Source of the DNA: Flavobacteria bacterium BAL38
GTDB taxonomy: Bacteria; Bacteroidota; Bacteroidia; Flavobacteriales; Flavobacteriaceae
Assembly: GCA_000169355.1 (NCBI GenBank)
Contig: AAXX01000001.1
Location: forward strand, 62,001-126,000
DNA: 64,000 nucleotides
Reading direction: 5' to 3'
Positions 1 to 8,881 of the stretch are shown piece by piece (the stretch's first letter is position 1; every line of letters begins with the position of its first letter). The notes under the pieces were generated by a model. That model saw only the letters and a program-made list of their open reading frames with translations, was not told where the DNA came from and ran no database searches. The translations under genes and the position numbers were made by a program.

Positions 1-1468
1 ACGTGTGAATACGTTCCGATTTTACTGAGAAATCACGGAATAATTCTTCTTTTCGCTCAGCCATTTCTTCAGCTGCAAGGTTTTCTTTTTCAATTTGAGC
101 AATTCCGGTTCCAATATCTGGTAAAACAAAGAATTGTGCATCCGTATCTTGAGATAAATATTGGATTCCGTTATCCGTTAACTCAACTTGATTATTTTTC
201 TCTTCAATAACAAAGTATAACGCCTCATCAATTTTTGGCATTTCTCTATTGTTATCCTGCATATAATAATTTTCGGTTTTTTGAAGCAATTGTTTTACTC
301 CTTCTTCCGATAAAAATTTGATTAAAGCCTTACTTTTAGGCAACGCTCTGTACGAACGGAATAAATTAAATCCGGCATCTTTAGCATTTCCTTCTTTAAA
401 TAAACGTTTTGCTTCTGTTAAACAATCTGTTGCTAATTTACGTTGTAAAGTAACTAGGTTTTCAACTTTAGGTTTCAATTCATTAAACTCATGACGATCT
501 CCTTGCGGAACTGGTCCAGAAATAATTAATGGTGTTCTAGCATCATCTACTAAAACCGAATCGACCTCATCTACAATTGCAAAATTATGTTTACGTTGTA
601 CTAAATCTTCTGGCGAATGTGCCATATTATCACGAAGGTAATCGAAACCAAATTCGTTATTTGTTCCGTAAGTAATATCTGCTTCGTATGCTTTTCTTCT
701 TTCTGGAGAATTAGGTTGGTGATTATCAATACAATCTACTGTTAATCCGTGGAATTCAAATAAAGGAGCTTTCCAAGTACTATCACGTTTTGCTAAATAA
801 TCATTCACCGTTACCAAATGTACCCCGTTACCCGTTAAAGCATTTAAATATAATGGTAATGTTGCCACTAATGTTTTTCCTTCTCCCGTTTGCATTTCGG
901 CAATTTTACCTTGATGTAATACAACTCCACCAATCAACTGAACGTCGTAGTGAATCATATCCCAGGTAATTGCTTTTCCGGCAGCATTCCATGAATTTGC
1001 CCAAGTAGCATTATCACCTTCAATAGCAATATACGATTTTGTTGCCGATAACTCTCTATCTTTTGGAGAAGCTGTTACCGTAATTGAAGTGTTTTCTTTA
1101 AAACGACGAGCGGTTTCTTTTACTACTGCAAATGCTTCAGGAAGAATTTCATTTAATACTTTTTCAGAAATTTCATATGCTTCTTTCTCAACTGCATCAA
1201 TTTCAGCATAAATATCTTCACGAGCATCAATATCTTCAGTTTGCTCGGCATCTTTCTTTAAAGAAGCAATTTTAGCATCTTTTTCAGCACGAGCTTGTTG
1301 AATTTTATCTTTGAATTCAGCCGTTTTAGCACGTAATTCATCATGAGATAATGCTTGTAATGCACTCTCAAAAGTTTTGACTTTATTAATAAGTGGTTGA
1401 ATCGCTTTTACATCTTTCTCCGATTTATCACCCACAAAAGCCTTCAATATGGAATTTATGATACTCAT
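1..1468 (-). CDS. secA: Preprotein translocase ATPase SecA (5' part, runs off window)
   Basis: SecA is the cytoplasmic ATPase that drives unfolded preproteins through SecYEG. About 489 N-terminal residues are visible; the gene continues past base 1. Reading the minus strand from the ATG at 1468 gives [15 protein letters not shown], then a Walker A QTGEGKT near residue 192 and a DEAD-like Walker [16 protein letters not shown] near residue 301, both diagnostic of SecA nucleotide-binding domain 1. The long acidic/lysine-rich stretch around residues 60-100 and the extended segment after residue 330 fit the enlarged SecA of Bacteroidota. The family assignment is secure; only the C-terminal half is not seen. 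Confidence 0.97.
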   Translation of the reverse strand, partial: MSIINSILKAFVGDKSEKDVKAIQPLINKVKTFESALQALSHDELRAKTAEFKDKIQQARAEKDAKIASLKKDAEQTEDIDAREDIYAEIDAVEKEAYEISEKVLNEILPEAFAVVKETARRFKENTSITVTASPKDRELSATKSYIAIEGDNATWANSWNAAGKAITWDMIHYDVQLIGGVVLHQGKIAEMQTGEGKTLVATLPLYLNALTGNGVHLVTVNDYLAKRDSTWKAPLFEFHGLTVDCIDNHQPNSPERRKAYEADITYGTNNEFGFDYLRDNMAHSPEDLVQRKHNFAIVDEVDSVLVDDARTPLIISGPVPQGDRHEFNELKPKVENLVTLQRKLATDCLTEAKRLFKEGNAKDAGFNLFRSYRALPKSKALIKFLSEEGVKQLLQKTENYYMQDNNREMPKIDEALYFVIEEKNNQVELTDNGIQYLSQDTDAQFFVLPDIGTGIAQIEKENLAAEEMAERKEELFRDFSVKSERIHT

Positions 1469-1554
1469 AATTTTTATTTTCTAAATAGGTTTGCAAATAT
1501 AACCACAAAAAAAGTCTCGGTAAAGAGACTTGTTTCTGTTGTGTTTATTTATTT

Positions 1555-1776
1555 TTAATATTCATCCTCATTCCAAAGATAATCTTCGTCAGTAGGATAA
1601 TCAGGCCAAATCTCTTCCATTGATTCATAGATTTCTCCTTCGTCTTCTATAGACTGTAAGTTTTCTACCACTTCTAATGGTGCTCCAGTTCTAATAGCAT
1701 AGTCGATAAGTTCATCTTTGGTTGCTGGCCAAGGTGCATCACTTAAGTATGAAGCTAATTCTAATGTCCAATACAT
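1555..1776 (-). CDS. DUF2795 domain protein, small acidic
   Basis: This 73-residue acidic protein has the DUF2795 pattern WPATKDELIDYAIRTGAP at residues 16-33, preceded by an aromatic N-terminus (MYWTLELASYL) and followed by a Glu/Asp/Tyr-rich tail. The family is widespread in Bacteroidota, and I know of no established biochemical role. It sits on its own 86 bases upstream of secA on the same strand, without signal peptide or membrane segment, so it should be cytoplasmic. The length is normal for the flavobacterial members. Confidence 0.85.
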   Translation of the reverse strand: MYWTLELASYLSDAPWPATKDELIDYAIRTGAPLEVVENLQSIEDEGEIYESMEEIWPDYPTDEDYLWNEDEY

Positions 1777-1874
1777 CTTTTATCGATTTAAGTTTATGCA
1801 AAAATAAATTTATTACCCAATAAGGCAAGTTTTTTTTTACTTTTTTTTTAAAAATTTAAGAACGTTTATTTTTT

Positions 1875-1907
1875 TTAGTGTTCAGTGGTTGGTTTTTAGT
1901 ATTCAGT
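1875..1907. repeat. Intergenic simple direct repeat (TTTAGTRTTCAGT twice)
   Basis: TTTAGTGTTCAGT (1875-1887) recurs as TTTAGTATTCAGT (1895-1907) in the gap between the DUF2795 gene and the adenosyltransferase gene. On the other strand it reads ACTGAACACTAAA, close to the CACTGAA repeats inside yggS at 57114-57145. Confidence 0.6.
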
Positions 1908-1953
1908 AAGAGCCATTTGGCTTCTTTTTCTTCATAAAACTAAACTCTGATTA

Positions 1954-2523
1954 CTACTTTCGAGGTATCCATTGTACTTCGTCAGCGTTCAAATCATGAG
2001 ACAACTTTCGTGCCAAGACAAAAAGATAGTCAGAAAGTCGGTTTAGATACTTAATTACTAACTCGTCTGTAGGTTCAATGTCATTTAAATGCACTGCTAA
2101 ACGTTCGGCTCTGCGACAAACACAGCGTGCAATATGACAATATGACACAGTTGTATGACCTCCAGGCAGCACAAAATGTGTCATTGGAGGCAAAGCTTCT
2201 TCCATAGTGTCAATTTCATTTTCTAAAAACACTATATCTGACTCTATTATTCCTAAGTTTTGTAAACGAGGTTGACCGTTTTTTAAGGTTTCTTTTTCTG
2301 GCGGTGTTGCCAATATAGCTCCAACCGTAAATAAACGATCTTGAACTTCAATAAGTACATTCTTATATAAATCACTCATCTCTTGATCGCGAATTAACCC
2401 GATGTGCGAATTTAATTCATCAACTGTTCCGTAACTTTCAATTCTAATATGATGCTTTGGAACACGTGTTCCTCCAAACAATGCAGTAGTTCCGCTATCG
2501 CCAGTTTTAGTATATACTTTCAT
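1954..2523 (-). CDS. Cob(I)alamin adenosyltransferase, PduO/MMAB type
   Basis: The enzyme transfers the 5'-deoxyadenosyl group from ATP to cob(I)alamin, giving coenzyme B12. The 189-residue protein has the PduO-type ATP-binding N-terminus KVYTKTGDSGTTALFGG, the conserved RCVCRRAERLAV helix around residues 136-147 and the terminal YLNRLSDYLFVLARK. Length matches single-domain family members. The start ATG lies 16 bases after the stop of the upstream PPK2 gene, so the two are probably cotranscribed. No cobalamin synthesis gene is nearby, which fits a salvage role, although that is inference. PduO-type and CobA-type enzymes are unrelated; this is clearly PduO type. Confidence 0.93.
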   Translation of the reverse strand: MKVYTKTGDSGTTALFGGTRVPKHHIRIESYGTVDELNSHIGLIRDQEMSDLYKNVLIEVQDRLFTVGAILATPPEKETLKNGQPRLQNLGIIESDIVFLENEIDTMEEALPPMTHFVLPGGHTTVSYCHIARCVCRRAERLAVHLNDIEPTDELVIKYLNRLSDYLFVLARKLSHDLNADEVQWIPRK

Positions 2524-2539
2524 TTAATTTTTTTCTTTT

Positions 2540-3421
2540 TTATTTCTCATTCGCTAATTTATCGCGATACATTTTTATATTTTCTTTAATTTCTGGTTCT
2601 AATTCTGGTTCTTTTATATCAGAATATTTCAGTAATTCTTCTAAAATAGTTTTGGCTACTAAATAGCGAGCCGTTTCTTTATTATCTGCAGGAATTACAT
2701 ACCAAGGCGCATGCTTTTTAGAAGTTTTATTAATTGCTTCTTCATAACAAACCTGATAGGCATCCCACAACTCTCTTTCTTTTAGATCGCCTGGAGAAAA
2801 CTTCCAATTGTGTTTTTCTGTTTCTAATCGTCTTATTAATCGAAGCCTTTGCTCTTCCTTACTTAAATGTAAGAAAAATTTCAAAACAATAACTCCGTTT
2901 GAAGTTATGTGTTTTTCAAAATTATTGATGCTTTCAAAACGATTTTCCCAAAAATCTGCCGTAATATCTTCTACAGAATTAACACCTGGAATATTTTCAT
3001 TCAAAATATAATTTGGGTGAACTCTTGTTACCAAAACATTTTCATAATGCGTTCTGTTAAAAACTGAAAACTTCCCTTTTTCTGGCAATGCAATATAATG
3101 TCTCCATAAATAATCGTGCTCTAGTTCATTTGAATTTGGTGTTTTAAAACTATGCACCACTACTCCACGCGCATTAAATTCTTTAAAAACTTCACGAACT
3201 AAACTGTCTTTACCAGCAGTATCCATACCTTGCAAGCAAATTAGCACACCATATTTGTTATGAGCATATAATTTATCTTGTAATTTACTTAGCTTAATTC
3301 TTATTTTATCTAGTTCTTTTTCTTTTTTACTTTCAGAAGTTTCAACATCTATAAAAGTAGGAAGCGAACTTAATTTAATATTTGAAGTTACTTTTAAAGC
3401 CTCTATTTCGATATTTTTCAT
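2540..3421 (-). CDS. Polyphosphate kinase 2 family (PPK2) nucleotide phosphotransferase
   Basis: PPK2 enzymes use inorganic polyphosphate to phosphorylate AMP, ADP or GDP. The 293-residue single-domain protein has Walker A GMDTAGKD at residues 65-72, the lid region arginines (for example LRLIRRLETE) and a Walker B region SVFNRTHYENVLVTRVHP in place of the FDRSWY form of class I/II. The FNRTHYE variant and the length suggest class III, which can act on AMP and ADP; that subclass call is inference. There is no signal peptide. It is first in a two-gene minus-strand operon with the adenosyltransferase. Divergent from the gene at 3498. Confidence 0.9.
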   Translation of the reverse strand: MKNIEIEALKVTSNIKLSSLPTFIDVETSESKKEKELDKIRIKLSKLQDKLYAHNKYGVLICLQGMDTAGKDSLVREVFKEFNARGVVVHSFKTPNSNELEHDYLWRHYIALPEKGKFSVFNRTHYENVLVTRVHPNYILNENIPGVNSVEDITADFWENRFESINNFEKHITSNGVIVLKFFLHLSKEEQRLRLIRRLETEKHNWKFSPGDLKERELWDAYQVCYEEAINKTSKKHAPWYVIPADNKETARYLVAKTILEELLKYSDIKEPELEPEIKENIKMYRDKLANEK

Positions 3422-3497
3422 TTTTATAGGTATAATGTGGTAAAGTTAGTATTTTTAAAACTTTTTTATTCTAATTAAAAAACACTTTTGTAAAAAT

Positions 3498-4319
3498 ATG
3501 GAAAATTTGAAACTTACAAATCTATTCACTATAAAAGGAATTTCAGCGCCGTCTGGATTATTATATTCTCAAGATGTTTTATTTCTTATTTCAGACTCAA
3601 GTAATTTTTTATATCAATACGACATTTCTAAAAAGCTATTATTAAAATTTCCATTAGTAAAAGAGGCTAAAGAAAATATAGAAAAAGCTGAAAAACCCGA
3701 TTTAGAATGTATTACGAAATATGGAAATCAGATTATTATATTGGGATCTGGTTCAACCGAAAAAAGAAATTCGATGTATACTTTAGATTTAGGTTCCGAT
3801 ACTTTAAAATCACAAGATATAAAAGCTCTATATCAAAAATTAAAAAATGTTGGTTCCTTTGCTGATGATCAATTGAATATTGAAGGCGCCATTTATGCGC
3901 ATCAAACCATGTTGCTTTTTCAAAGAGGAAATTCTATAGGCAGTAAAAACGGAATTTTTATTATACCAAATCATCAAGAAGATGGCATTCGATTTGTACC
4001 GATTTCTCTTCCAACTTTAGATAATATCGAAACCACTTTTACCGATGCCGTTTTGGTTGGCGATAAAATTTATTTCTTGGCTTGCGCCGAAAATACATTA
4101 TCAACTTATGATGATGGAGAAGTTTTAGGAACCATATTAGGGGTTATGTATGCACCAACCTTTGAATTCATAGAAATTCATTTGTTATCAGAACATCAAA
4201 AATTTGAAGGCATAACACTTTATAACGAAACAGAAAATGAATTAGCGTTTTTATTGTGTGAAGATAACGATACCGAAACCTCAGAAGCTATAATTTATAA
4301 ATTGACGTTTGAAAAATAA
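3498..4319 (+). CDS. Conserved hypothetical protein, probable beta-propeller (DUF6929-like)
   Basis: This 273-residue protein has no signal peptide. It consists of repeated short beta-strand stretches ending in Gly-Asn or Asp turns (for example LYSQDVLFLISDSSNFLYQY, CITKYGNQIIILGSGS, DAVLVGDKIYFLACAE, LAFLLCEDND), the pattern of a propeller fold. I recognise it as similar to the flavobacterial DUF6929 group, but have no function to propose. It is followed after 49 bases by an ABC-exporter pair on the same strand. It is divergent from PPK2 with 76 bases between the starts. Confidence 0.6.
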   Translation: MENLKLTNLFTIKGISAPSGLLYSQDVLFLISDSSNFLYQYDISKKLLLKFPLVKEAKENIEKAEKPDLECITKYGNQIIILGSGSTEKRNSMYTLDLGSDTLKSQDIKALYQKLKNVGSFADDQLNIEGAIYAHQTMLLFQRGNSIGSKNGIFIIPNHQEDGIRFVPISLPTLDNIETTFTDAVLVGDKIYFLACAENTLSTYDDGEVLGTILGVMYAPTFEFIEIHLLSEHQKFEGITLYNETENELAFLLCEDNDTETSEAIIYKLTFEK

Positions 4320-4368
4320 ATGCGTAACATTTGAGAAGAAAATACTACATATAAGAAACCAAAAAATT

Positions 4369-5832
4369 ATGATTAAACATTTTCTTACTCTCGAATGGAA
4401 ATCTTTTGTTAGGTCTGCTTCATTTAAAACCAATTTGGCTTTTAAAATTTTCATGGGGTTTTTATTCTTGTCTTTTGCTGGAATGTATGTTTTGATGAGC
4501 TATGGAGTCTTTTACGGATTTAAAAAAGCCGGCTTAGAACCCTTACAAACGGTAAATAAGTTTATCATTTACTATTTATTTGCCGACATGATGATGCGTT
4601 ATTTTTTTCAAAAAATACCAACATTAACAATTAGACCTTTATTAGTTCTACCCATAAAGAAAAACACAATTGTACATTTTTCACTTGGCAAAACTGTTTT
4701 AAACTATTTTAATACCACTCACGCTTTCTTTTTTATTCCTTTTAGTATTATATTGCTATACAACGATTATAATATATTAGGTGTAATTAGTTGGCATTTA
4801 GGAATTTTAACCTCTATACTGTTTATTAATTTCTTAAACATTTTAATCAACAATAAAGACCTACTTTTTGGTATTGTAGCAACGATTATCATAGGATTAT
4901 TTGCATCTCAGTATTATAATTTATTTGATATTACTGTTTACACACAACCCTACTTTCAAGCGCTATACGAAAATACAGTTATGGTATTATTGCCAATTGC
5001 AGTACTAGTACTTATCTATTATTTCACCTTTAATTTCTTTAAAAAAGATTTAACTTTAGATGAAAGGCTACATATTAAAAAGAATTTAGCCACTACAGAA
5101 GATTTAACTTGGTTAAATCAGTTTGGAACTTTAGGAACTTTTTTAAAAAACGACATCAAACTGTTAATGCGAAATAAACGAGCAAAAACAACTTTATATA
5201 TGAGTTTATTTTTCTTGTTTTATGGTTTTATATTTTTTCCGCAAGAAATTTATAAAAACTCGGTAATGCAAGCATTTGCTGCGGTTTTTGTCACAGGTGG
5301 CTTTCTAATTAACTTTGGACAATTTGTACCTAGTTGGGATAGTTCTTATTATCAGCTTATAATGACACAAAGTATTTCCTATAAAGAATATTTGAATTCC
5401 AAATGGTGGTTAATGATTATAGGAACAGCAATTAGTATGCTATTGGCGTCCTTTTATATTTACTTTGGTTGGGATATTTATATTACGATATTAGCAACAG
5501 GTATTTACAATATTGGATTTAACTCCTTTTTAGTATTATTCACCGGTGCTTATACTAGAACTGCAATTGACTTAGAATCGGCAAAAGGAGCTTTTGGCGA
5601 TAAGAAAGCATTTAATTTTAAAACCTTATTATTCTCATTACCGCAAATGGTTATTCCAATTTTACTGTTTGGCATAGGAATTTTAGCAGACAATATTTAT
5701 ATTGGAATAGCATTAATTGCCCTTGTTGGAATATTAGGCTTGCTTTTCAAATCGAGACTTTTCTTGCTTATTGAAAGAATTTATAAGAAAGAAAAATACG
5801 AGACAATCGTTGCATACAAACAAAAAAATTAA
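4369..5832 (+). CDS. DUF5687 family ABC-exporter membrane subunit
   Basis: The 487-residue protein is polytopic, with about ten hydrophobic segments, and a cytoplasmic loop after roughly residue 220 with the charged stretch KNDIKLLMRNKRAK. It resembles the DUF5687 group that pairs with a small ATPase as an ABC-2-like exporter. A longer frame opens at a TTG at 4309 inside the previous gene; I chose the ATG at 4369 because MIKHFLTLEWKSFVRS is the family-like N-terminus and the upstream residues look non-coding. The ATPase gene follows after 20 bases. Substrate unknown. Confidence 0.8.
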   Translation: MIKHFLTLEWKSFVRSASFKTNLAFKIFMGFLFLSFAGMYVLMSYGVFYGFKKAGLEPLQTVNKFIIYYLFADMMMRYFFQKIPTLTIRPLLVLPIKKNTIVHFSLGKTVLNYFNTTHAFFFIPFSIILLYNDYNILGVISWHLGILTSILFINFLNILINNKDLLFGIVATIIIGLFASQYYNLFDITVYTQPYFQALYENTVMVLLPIAVLVLIYYFTFNFFKKDLTLDERLHIKKNLATTEDLTWLNQFGTLGTFLKNDIKLLMRNKRAKTTLYMSLFFLFYGFIFFPQEIYKNSVMQAFAAVFVTGGFLINFGQFVPSWDSSYYQLIMTQSISYKEYLNSKWWLMIIGTAISMLLASFYIYFGWDIYITILATGIYNIGFNSFLVLFTGAYTRTAIDLESAKGAFGDKKAFNFKTLLFSLPQMVIPILLFGIGILADNIYIGIALIALVGILGLLFKSRLFLLIERIYKKEKYETIVAYKQKN

Positions 5833-5852
5833 TTTAATTATACTAAATTATC

Positions 5853-6548
5853 ATGATACAAGTAAACAATCTTACCAAAAAATATAACAACACGACTGTT
5901 TTAAATATTCAAGAACTAGAAATTCCAAAAGGACAAAGTTTTGGTCTTGTGGGAAATAATGGCGCTGGAAAAACAACATTTTTTAGCTTGTTATTAGATT
6001 TAATTGAACCAACAACCGGTGGAATTATCAATCATACTATTCAAGTAAACACCAATGAAAATTGGAAAAAATTCACTGGTGCTTTCTTAGACGAAAGTTT
6101 TTTAATTGGCTATTTAACTGCCGAAGAATATTTTTATTTTATTGGTGAATTACGCGGACAAAACAAAGCAGATGTTGATGCTTTATTAAAAAAATACGAA
6201 GAATTCTTTAACAATGAAATTCTAAATACTAAAAAATACCTTCGTGATTTATCCAAAGGAAACATGAAGAAAGTGGGTATTATTGCTACTTTAATTGGAA
6301 ATCCGGAAGTAGTTATTTTAGATGAACCGTTTGCTAATTTAGATCCAACAACGGTAAATCGATTAAAGAAAATTGTAAAAGAATTAGCGGAAAATCCAGA
6401 TGTTACCGTTTTAATCTCTAGTCACGATTTAATTCACACTGTTGAAGTTTGTAATCGAATTGTAGCTTTAAACAAAGGTGAAGTGGTTAAAGACATTATT
6501 ACTTCGGAAGAAACTTTAAAAGAATTAGAAGCATTTTTCGCAGTGTAA
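5853..6548 (+). CDS. ABC transporter ATP-binding protein
   Basis: A 231-residue ABC ATPase with Walker A GNNGAGKTT (about residues 35-43), a relaxed signature LSKGNMKK, Walker B VVILDEPF and the H-loop SSHD. It follows the DUF5687 membrane subunit by 20 bases, so the two presumably form one exporter. The LSKG signature and short helical domain are typical of the NatA/CcmA-like branch. A strong terminator follows 25 bases after the stop and closes the operon. Substrate cannot be read from sequence. Confidence 0.9.
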   Translation: MIQVNNLTKKYNNTTVLNIQELEIPKGQSFGLVGNNGAGKTTFFSLLLDLIEPTTGGIINHTIQVNTNENWKKFTGAFLDESFLIGYLTAEEYFYFIGELRGQNKADVDALLKKYEEFFNNEILNTKKYLRDLSKGNMKKVGIIATLIGNPEVVILDEPFANLDPTTVNRLKKIVKELAENPDVTVLISSHDLIHTVEVCNRIVALNKGEVVKDIITSEETLKELEAFFAV

Positions 6549-6572
6549 CACTATATTATTTCATACTTTTAT

Positions 6573-6606
6573 AATCGTAAGTTTCATCGCTTACGATTTT
6601 TTTTTT
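6573..6606 (+). terminator. Rho-independent terminator after ABC exporter
   Basis: A 9-bp perfect stem (AATCGTAAG at 6573-6581, CTTACGATT at 6590-6598) with an 8-base loop is followed by a run of ten T ending at 6606. Confidence 0.9.
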
Positions 6607-6620
6607 GAAAATATTTTAAA

Positions 6621-6660
6621 GTCATCCCAACCTTTTACCAACTTTTCTCCTCTATATAAA
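6621..6660 (+). promoter_or_regulatory. Possible ECF-type promoter of the sigma operon
   Basis: The stretch TCATCCCAACCTTTT (6622-6636), then TCCTCTATATAA about 12 bases later, resembles AAC-type -35 and downstream elements often found before Bacteroidota ECF sigma operons. No TAnnTTTG housekeeping box is seen here. This is a weak, pattern-based call. Confidence 0.3.
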
Positions 6661-6668
6661 AAAGGGGA

Positions 6669-6740
6669 ACAAGAACAAGAACAAGTTCAAATGCAAAACA
6701 ATTTGATTTTTGAAATTGAAGTTGAATTTGATTTTTGAAA
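6669..6740. repeat. Leader with AACAAG array and 16-bp direct repeat
   Basis: AACAAG occurs three times in tandem from 6668, followed by the exact 16-mer AATTTGATTTTTGAAA at 6700-6715 and again at 6725-6740, 25 bases apart. It occupies the leader just before the sigma factor start at 6752. A related repeat in the other orientation lies at 8183-8219 at the end of the same operon. Confidence 0.6.
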
Positions 6741-6751
6741 AAAAAACATTT

Positions 6752-7285
6752 ATGGATGTAAAACACATACAAGGCTGCCGAAAACAACACCGCGAAGCGC
6801 AACGCTTGGTGTATGAAATTATGGCACCCAAACTCTATCGTTTGTGCAAACGGTATTTAAAAAAAGAGGAAGAAATTGAAGAAGTGCTGGCCGATGCTTT
6901 TTTTACCATTTTTACAAAAATAGAACAACTAAAAGAAGATTTGGCTTTTGAAGCTTGGGCAAGAAAAATAACAGTGAACAATTGTTTATTACAAATTAAA
7001 AAGAACATCAACTTTAATTTGTATTTGGAAGATGTGAATTACAATTCGCAACCTCTAGCAGATGAAGTTACCGATTTAGAAGAAGAAGATTTGCTCAATT
7101 TACTAAATTATATTCCAGATGGATGCCAAACGATTTTTAATTTATTTGTGATTGAAGGTTACTCACACAAAGAAATTGCAGAACAACTTGGCATTAGTGA
7201 AGGAACATCGAAATCGCAATTGAATGCCGCTAAGAGTAAATTAAAAGAATTGGTAAGAACTTTTTATTATCAAAAAGCAAAATAG
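6752..7285 (+). CDS. RNA polymerase sigma-70 family factor, ECF type
   Basis: The 177-residue protein has sigma region 2 (RLYRLCKRYLKKEEEIEEVLADAFFTIF, roughly residues 26-55) and region 4 with a helix-turn-helix (YSHKEIAEQLGISEGTSKSQ, about residues 140-160), without region 3: an ECF factor. The frame extends upstream to 6710, but that part encodes a repetitive leader; the ATG at 6752 gives the family-like MDVKHIQGCRKQHREAQ. The next gene begins 2 bases after its stop and encodes a membrane protein that probably acts as its anti-sigma partner. Confidence 0.93.
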   Translation: MDVKHIQGCRKQHREAQRLVYEIMAPKLYRLCKRYLKKEEEIEEVLADAFFTIFTKIEQLKEDLAFEAWARKITVNNCLLQIKKNINFNLYLEDVNYNSQPLADEVTDLEEEDLLNLLNYIPDGCQTIFNLFVIEGYSHKEIAEQLGISEGTSKSQLNAAKSKLKELVRTFYYQKAK

Positions 7286-7287
7286 TC

Positions 7288-8181
7288 ATGGGAACAGAAG
7301 AAAAATTATATAAAAAAATACAACAAGCTGCTGAAAACGCCGAGCAAAAAGACTTTCCTGGTATGGAGAAGATTTGGGCGCGTGTGGAAGATAAGCTAGA
7401 AACACAAACCCTGAAAAAGGAAAAACATTTGTGGAAAAAATTAGCAGTAGCAGCATCGATAGTTTTAGTTGGAACACTAACTTTTTTCTTACTACAAGAA
7501 AAAGAAAATGTTGTTCTCCCAATAAATTCAATTACTGCTATTGACACTACAAAAAACAATATTCCAATGCCGGAATCGGCAAACGGATTAGTAAATACAA
7601 ATCCTGTAATTAAAAAAGAAGCCCAACAAATTTTACAACAGCAAATCGTAATTCAAAATAACATTGTAATTAACGATACCATAAATTACAAATCAAAAAA
7701 AGAAGTTGTACTCTTGGCTCCTATCGCCATGGAAGATAATATAGAAAACTCTAAAACTAATATGGTTTCTTCGTATCAAAACAACACTTCTAATTCAGCT
7801 TCAATGAATAATGTTGGCTATTTGGCTAAAGGAAAGCGTTATGATGTTACTATGAATTTGGCAGAAACTACTCAGGAAAAAGACAAAGTAGTAGCAAATG
7901 ATGATTTAGTTCTTATTGATGGAAAATTGAGTAAAAAATCGCTTTCTAATTTAGATTCTGACAAAATTGAATCGATTATAGAACTAAAAGAACCTATTTA
8001 TTTTATTAACGGAGTGGAATATTCGGAAGAATCGTTATTTGGAGAAAATCCTACCAGTCCGTATGCGCCTTTAAACAAACAAAAAATAGACAAAATTGAA
8101 GTCATCCAACCCGCAGATGCTGTAAAAATTTACGGTAAAAAAGGAGAAAAAGGGGTGGTGATTATTTTGATTAAGAAGTAA
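7288..8181 (+). CDS. Putative anti-sigma membrane protein with plug-like C-terminus
   Basis: The 297-residue protein has a charged cytoplasmic N-terminus of about 48 residues (EEKLYKKIQQAAENAEQ, MEKIWARVEDKLE), one membrane segment (LAVAASIVLVGTLTFFLL, about residues 51-68) and an exported region. The last 40 residues (KIDKIEVIQPADAVKIYG, KKGEKGVVIILIKK) resemble the end of the plug region of TonB-dependent receptors (IEVLKD..YG..G.GVI.I.TK). Its position 2 bases after an ECF sigma gene suggests that the N-terminus holds the sigma factor, as in FecR-like systems, but no FecR domain is recognisable. Role is inferred from context. Confidence 0.65.
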   Translation: MGTEEKLYKKIQQAAENAEQKDFPGMEKIWARVEDKLETQTLKKEKHLWKKLAVAASIVLVGTLTFFLLQEKENVVLPINSITAIDTTKNNIPMPESANGLVNTNPVIKKEAQQILQQQIVIQNNIVINDTINYKSKKEVVLLAPIAMEDNIENSKTNMVSSYQNNTSNSASMNNVGYLAKGKRYDVTMNLAETTQEKDKVVANDDLVLIDGKLSKKSLSNLDSDKIESIIELKEPIYFINGVEYSEESLFGENPTSPYAPLNKQKIDKIEVIQPADAVKIYGKKGEKGVVIILIKK

Positions 8182-8182
8182 A

Positions 8183-8219
8183 AGTTCAATGTCAAATTCA
8201 AAAATCAAAAATCAAGACA
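8183..8219. repeat. Simple repeat between sigma-operon genes
   Basis: Contains TTCAATGTCAAATTCAAAAA and two copies of AAAAATCA. The reverse complement (TTGATTTTTGATTTTTGAA) matches the 6700-6740 repeat family at the start of the operon. Confidence 0.5.
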
Positions 8220-8224
8220 TTAAA

Positions 8225-8539
8225 ATGAAAACTTTAAAATTCACACTAACAATTGTTATACTATTTTTAGTAAATATCACTTATAGTCAAGATAAGAATG
8301 TAAAAATTGTTTCCAAAAAGAACGATCCATTAATTGTAGTAAACGATTCCATTTTAAAATATGAAGTTATGGAATTCTTAAATCCAAATGATATTGAATC
8401 GGTAACCGTTTGGAAAGATGAAAAAGCCAAATCAATGTATGGCGAAAATGGAAAAAATGGTGTTATTGTTATTACTACCAAAAATATTTCGAAAAGAAAA
8501 CTTAGAAAAATTTACAAACAATACAAAAATGAACTTTAA
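8225..8539 (+). CDS. Small secreted protein with TonB-plug-like motif
   Basis: The frame opens at 8189, but the first dozen residues come from a simple repeat; the ATG at 8225 gives a proper signal peptide MKTLKFTLTIVILFLVNITYS followed by Q. The mature part is about 83 residues and contains NPNDIESVTVWKDEKAKS and then YGENGKNGVIVITTK, closely like the plug-domain end of TonB-dependent receptors, with no barrel following. It is the third gene of the ECF sigma operon and repeats the motif at the end of the second gene. Exported to the periplasm or outer membrane; function unknown. Confidence 0.7.
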   Translation: MKTLKFTLTIVILFLVNITYSQDKNVKIVSKKNDPLIVVNDSILKYEVMEFLNPNDIESVTVWKDEKAKSMYGENGKNGVIVITTKNISKRKLRKIYKQYKNEL

Positions 8540-8873
8540 ACTAACCATTATAGCTCTTATGTTCTGTTTAGCACTCCAAGCGCAAGAGAAAAAACAAACA
8601 GAGACAGTCAAAATCGAAATTAATTCGAATACAAAAACGATTTATCTTTTGGGCGGAATTGCATCTGTAATAACCAAAGAAGATCTGGCTTTCGCAAAAA
8701 AATACAATATTCAATTTCACGATTTTGGATGTATTGCTCCTACCAATTTTAAAGAATATGAAACTAAAAATGCTATGGTTTTTGAATACTTAAATAAAAC
8801 ATTTGGTAAATTATGGCAAAAAGAAATTAAACCTAGTGTTTTAGGATTTGAGAAATGGTTAAATCGTAAATAA
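8529..8873 (+). CDS. Small secreted protein, possible FEKKY-type domain
   Basis: This 114-residue protein starts at the ATG at 8529, overlapping the previous gene by 11 bases, which suggests translational coupling. The longer frame from 8418 would lack a signal sequence, whereas the 8529 start gives MNFKLTIIALMFCLALQAQ, a clear signal peptide. The mature protein includes FAKKYNIQFHDFGCIAP and FEYLNKTFGKLWQKEIKP. This resembles the small Bacteroidota FEKKY-type proteins, although I hold that assignment loosely. Last gene of the sigma operon; convergent with the amidase gene 8 bases away. Confidence 0.65.
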   Translation: MNFKLTIIALMFCLALQAQEKKQTETVKIEINSNTKTIYLLGGIASVITKEDLAFAKKYNIQFHDFGCIAPTNFKEYETKNAMVFEYLNKTFGKLWQKEIKPSVLGFEKWLNRK

Positions 8874-8881
8874 AAATGAAA

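Noticed and set aside
4309..4368. Longer start of the DUF5687 gene at a TTG inside the previous gene
   Set aside because: The extra 20 residues do not look like the family N-terminus; the ATG at 4369 does.
6668..6685. AACAAG array as a possible CRISPR or tandem promoter
   Set aside because: Units are six bases with no spacers; simple slippage repeat.
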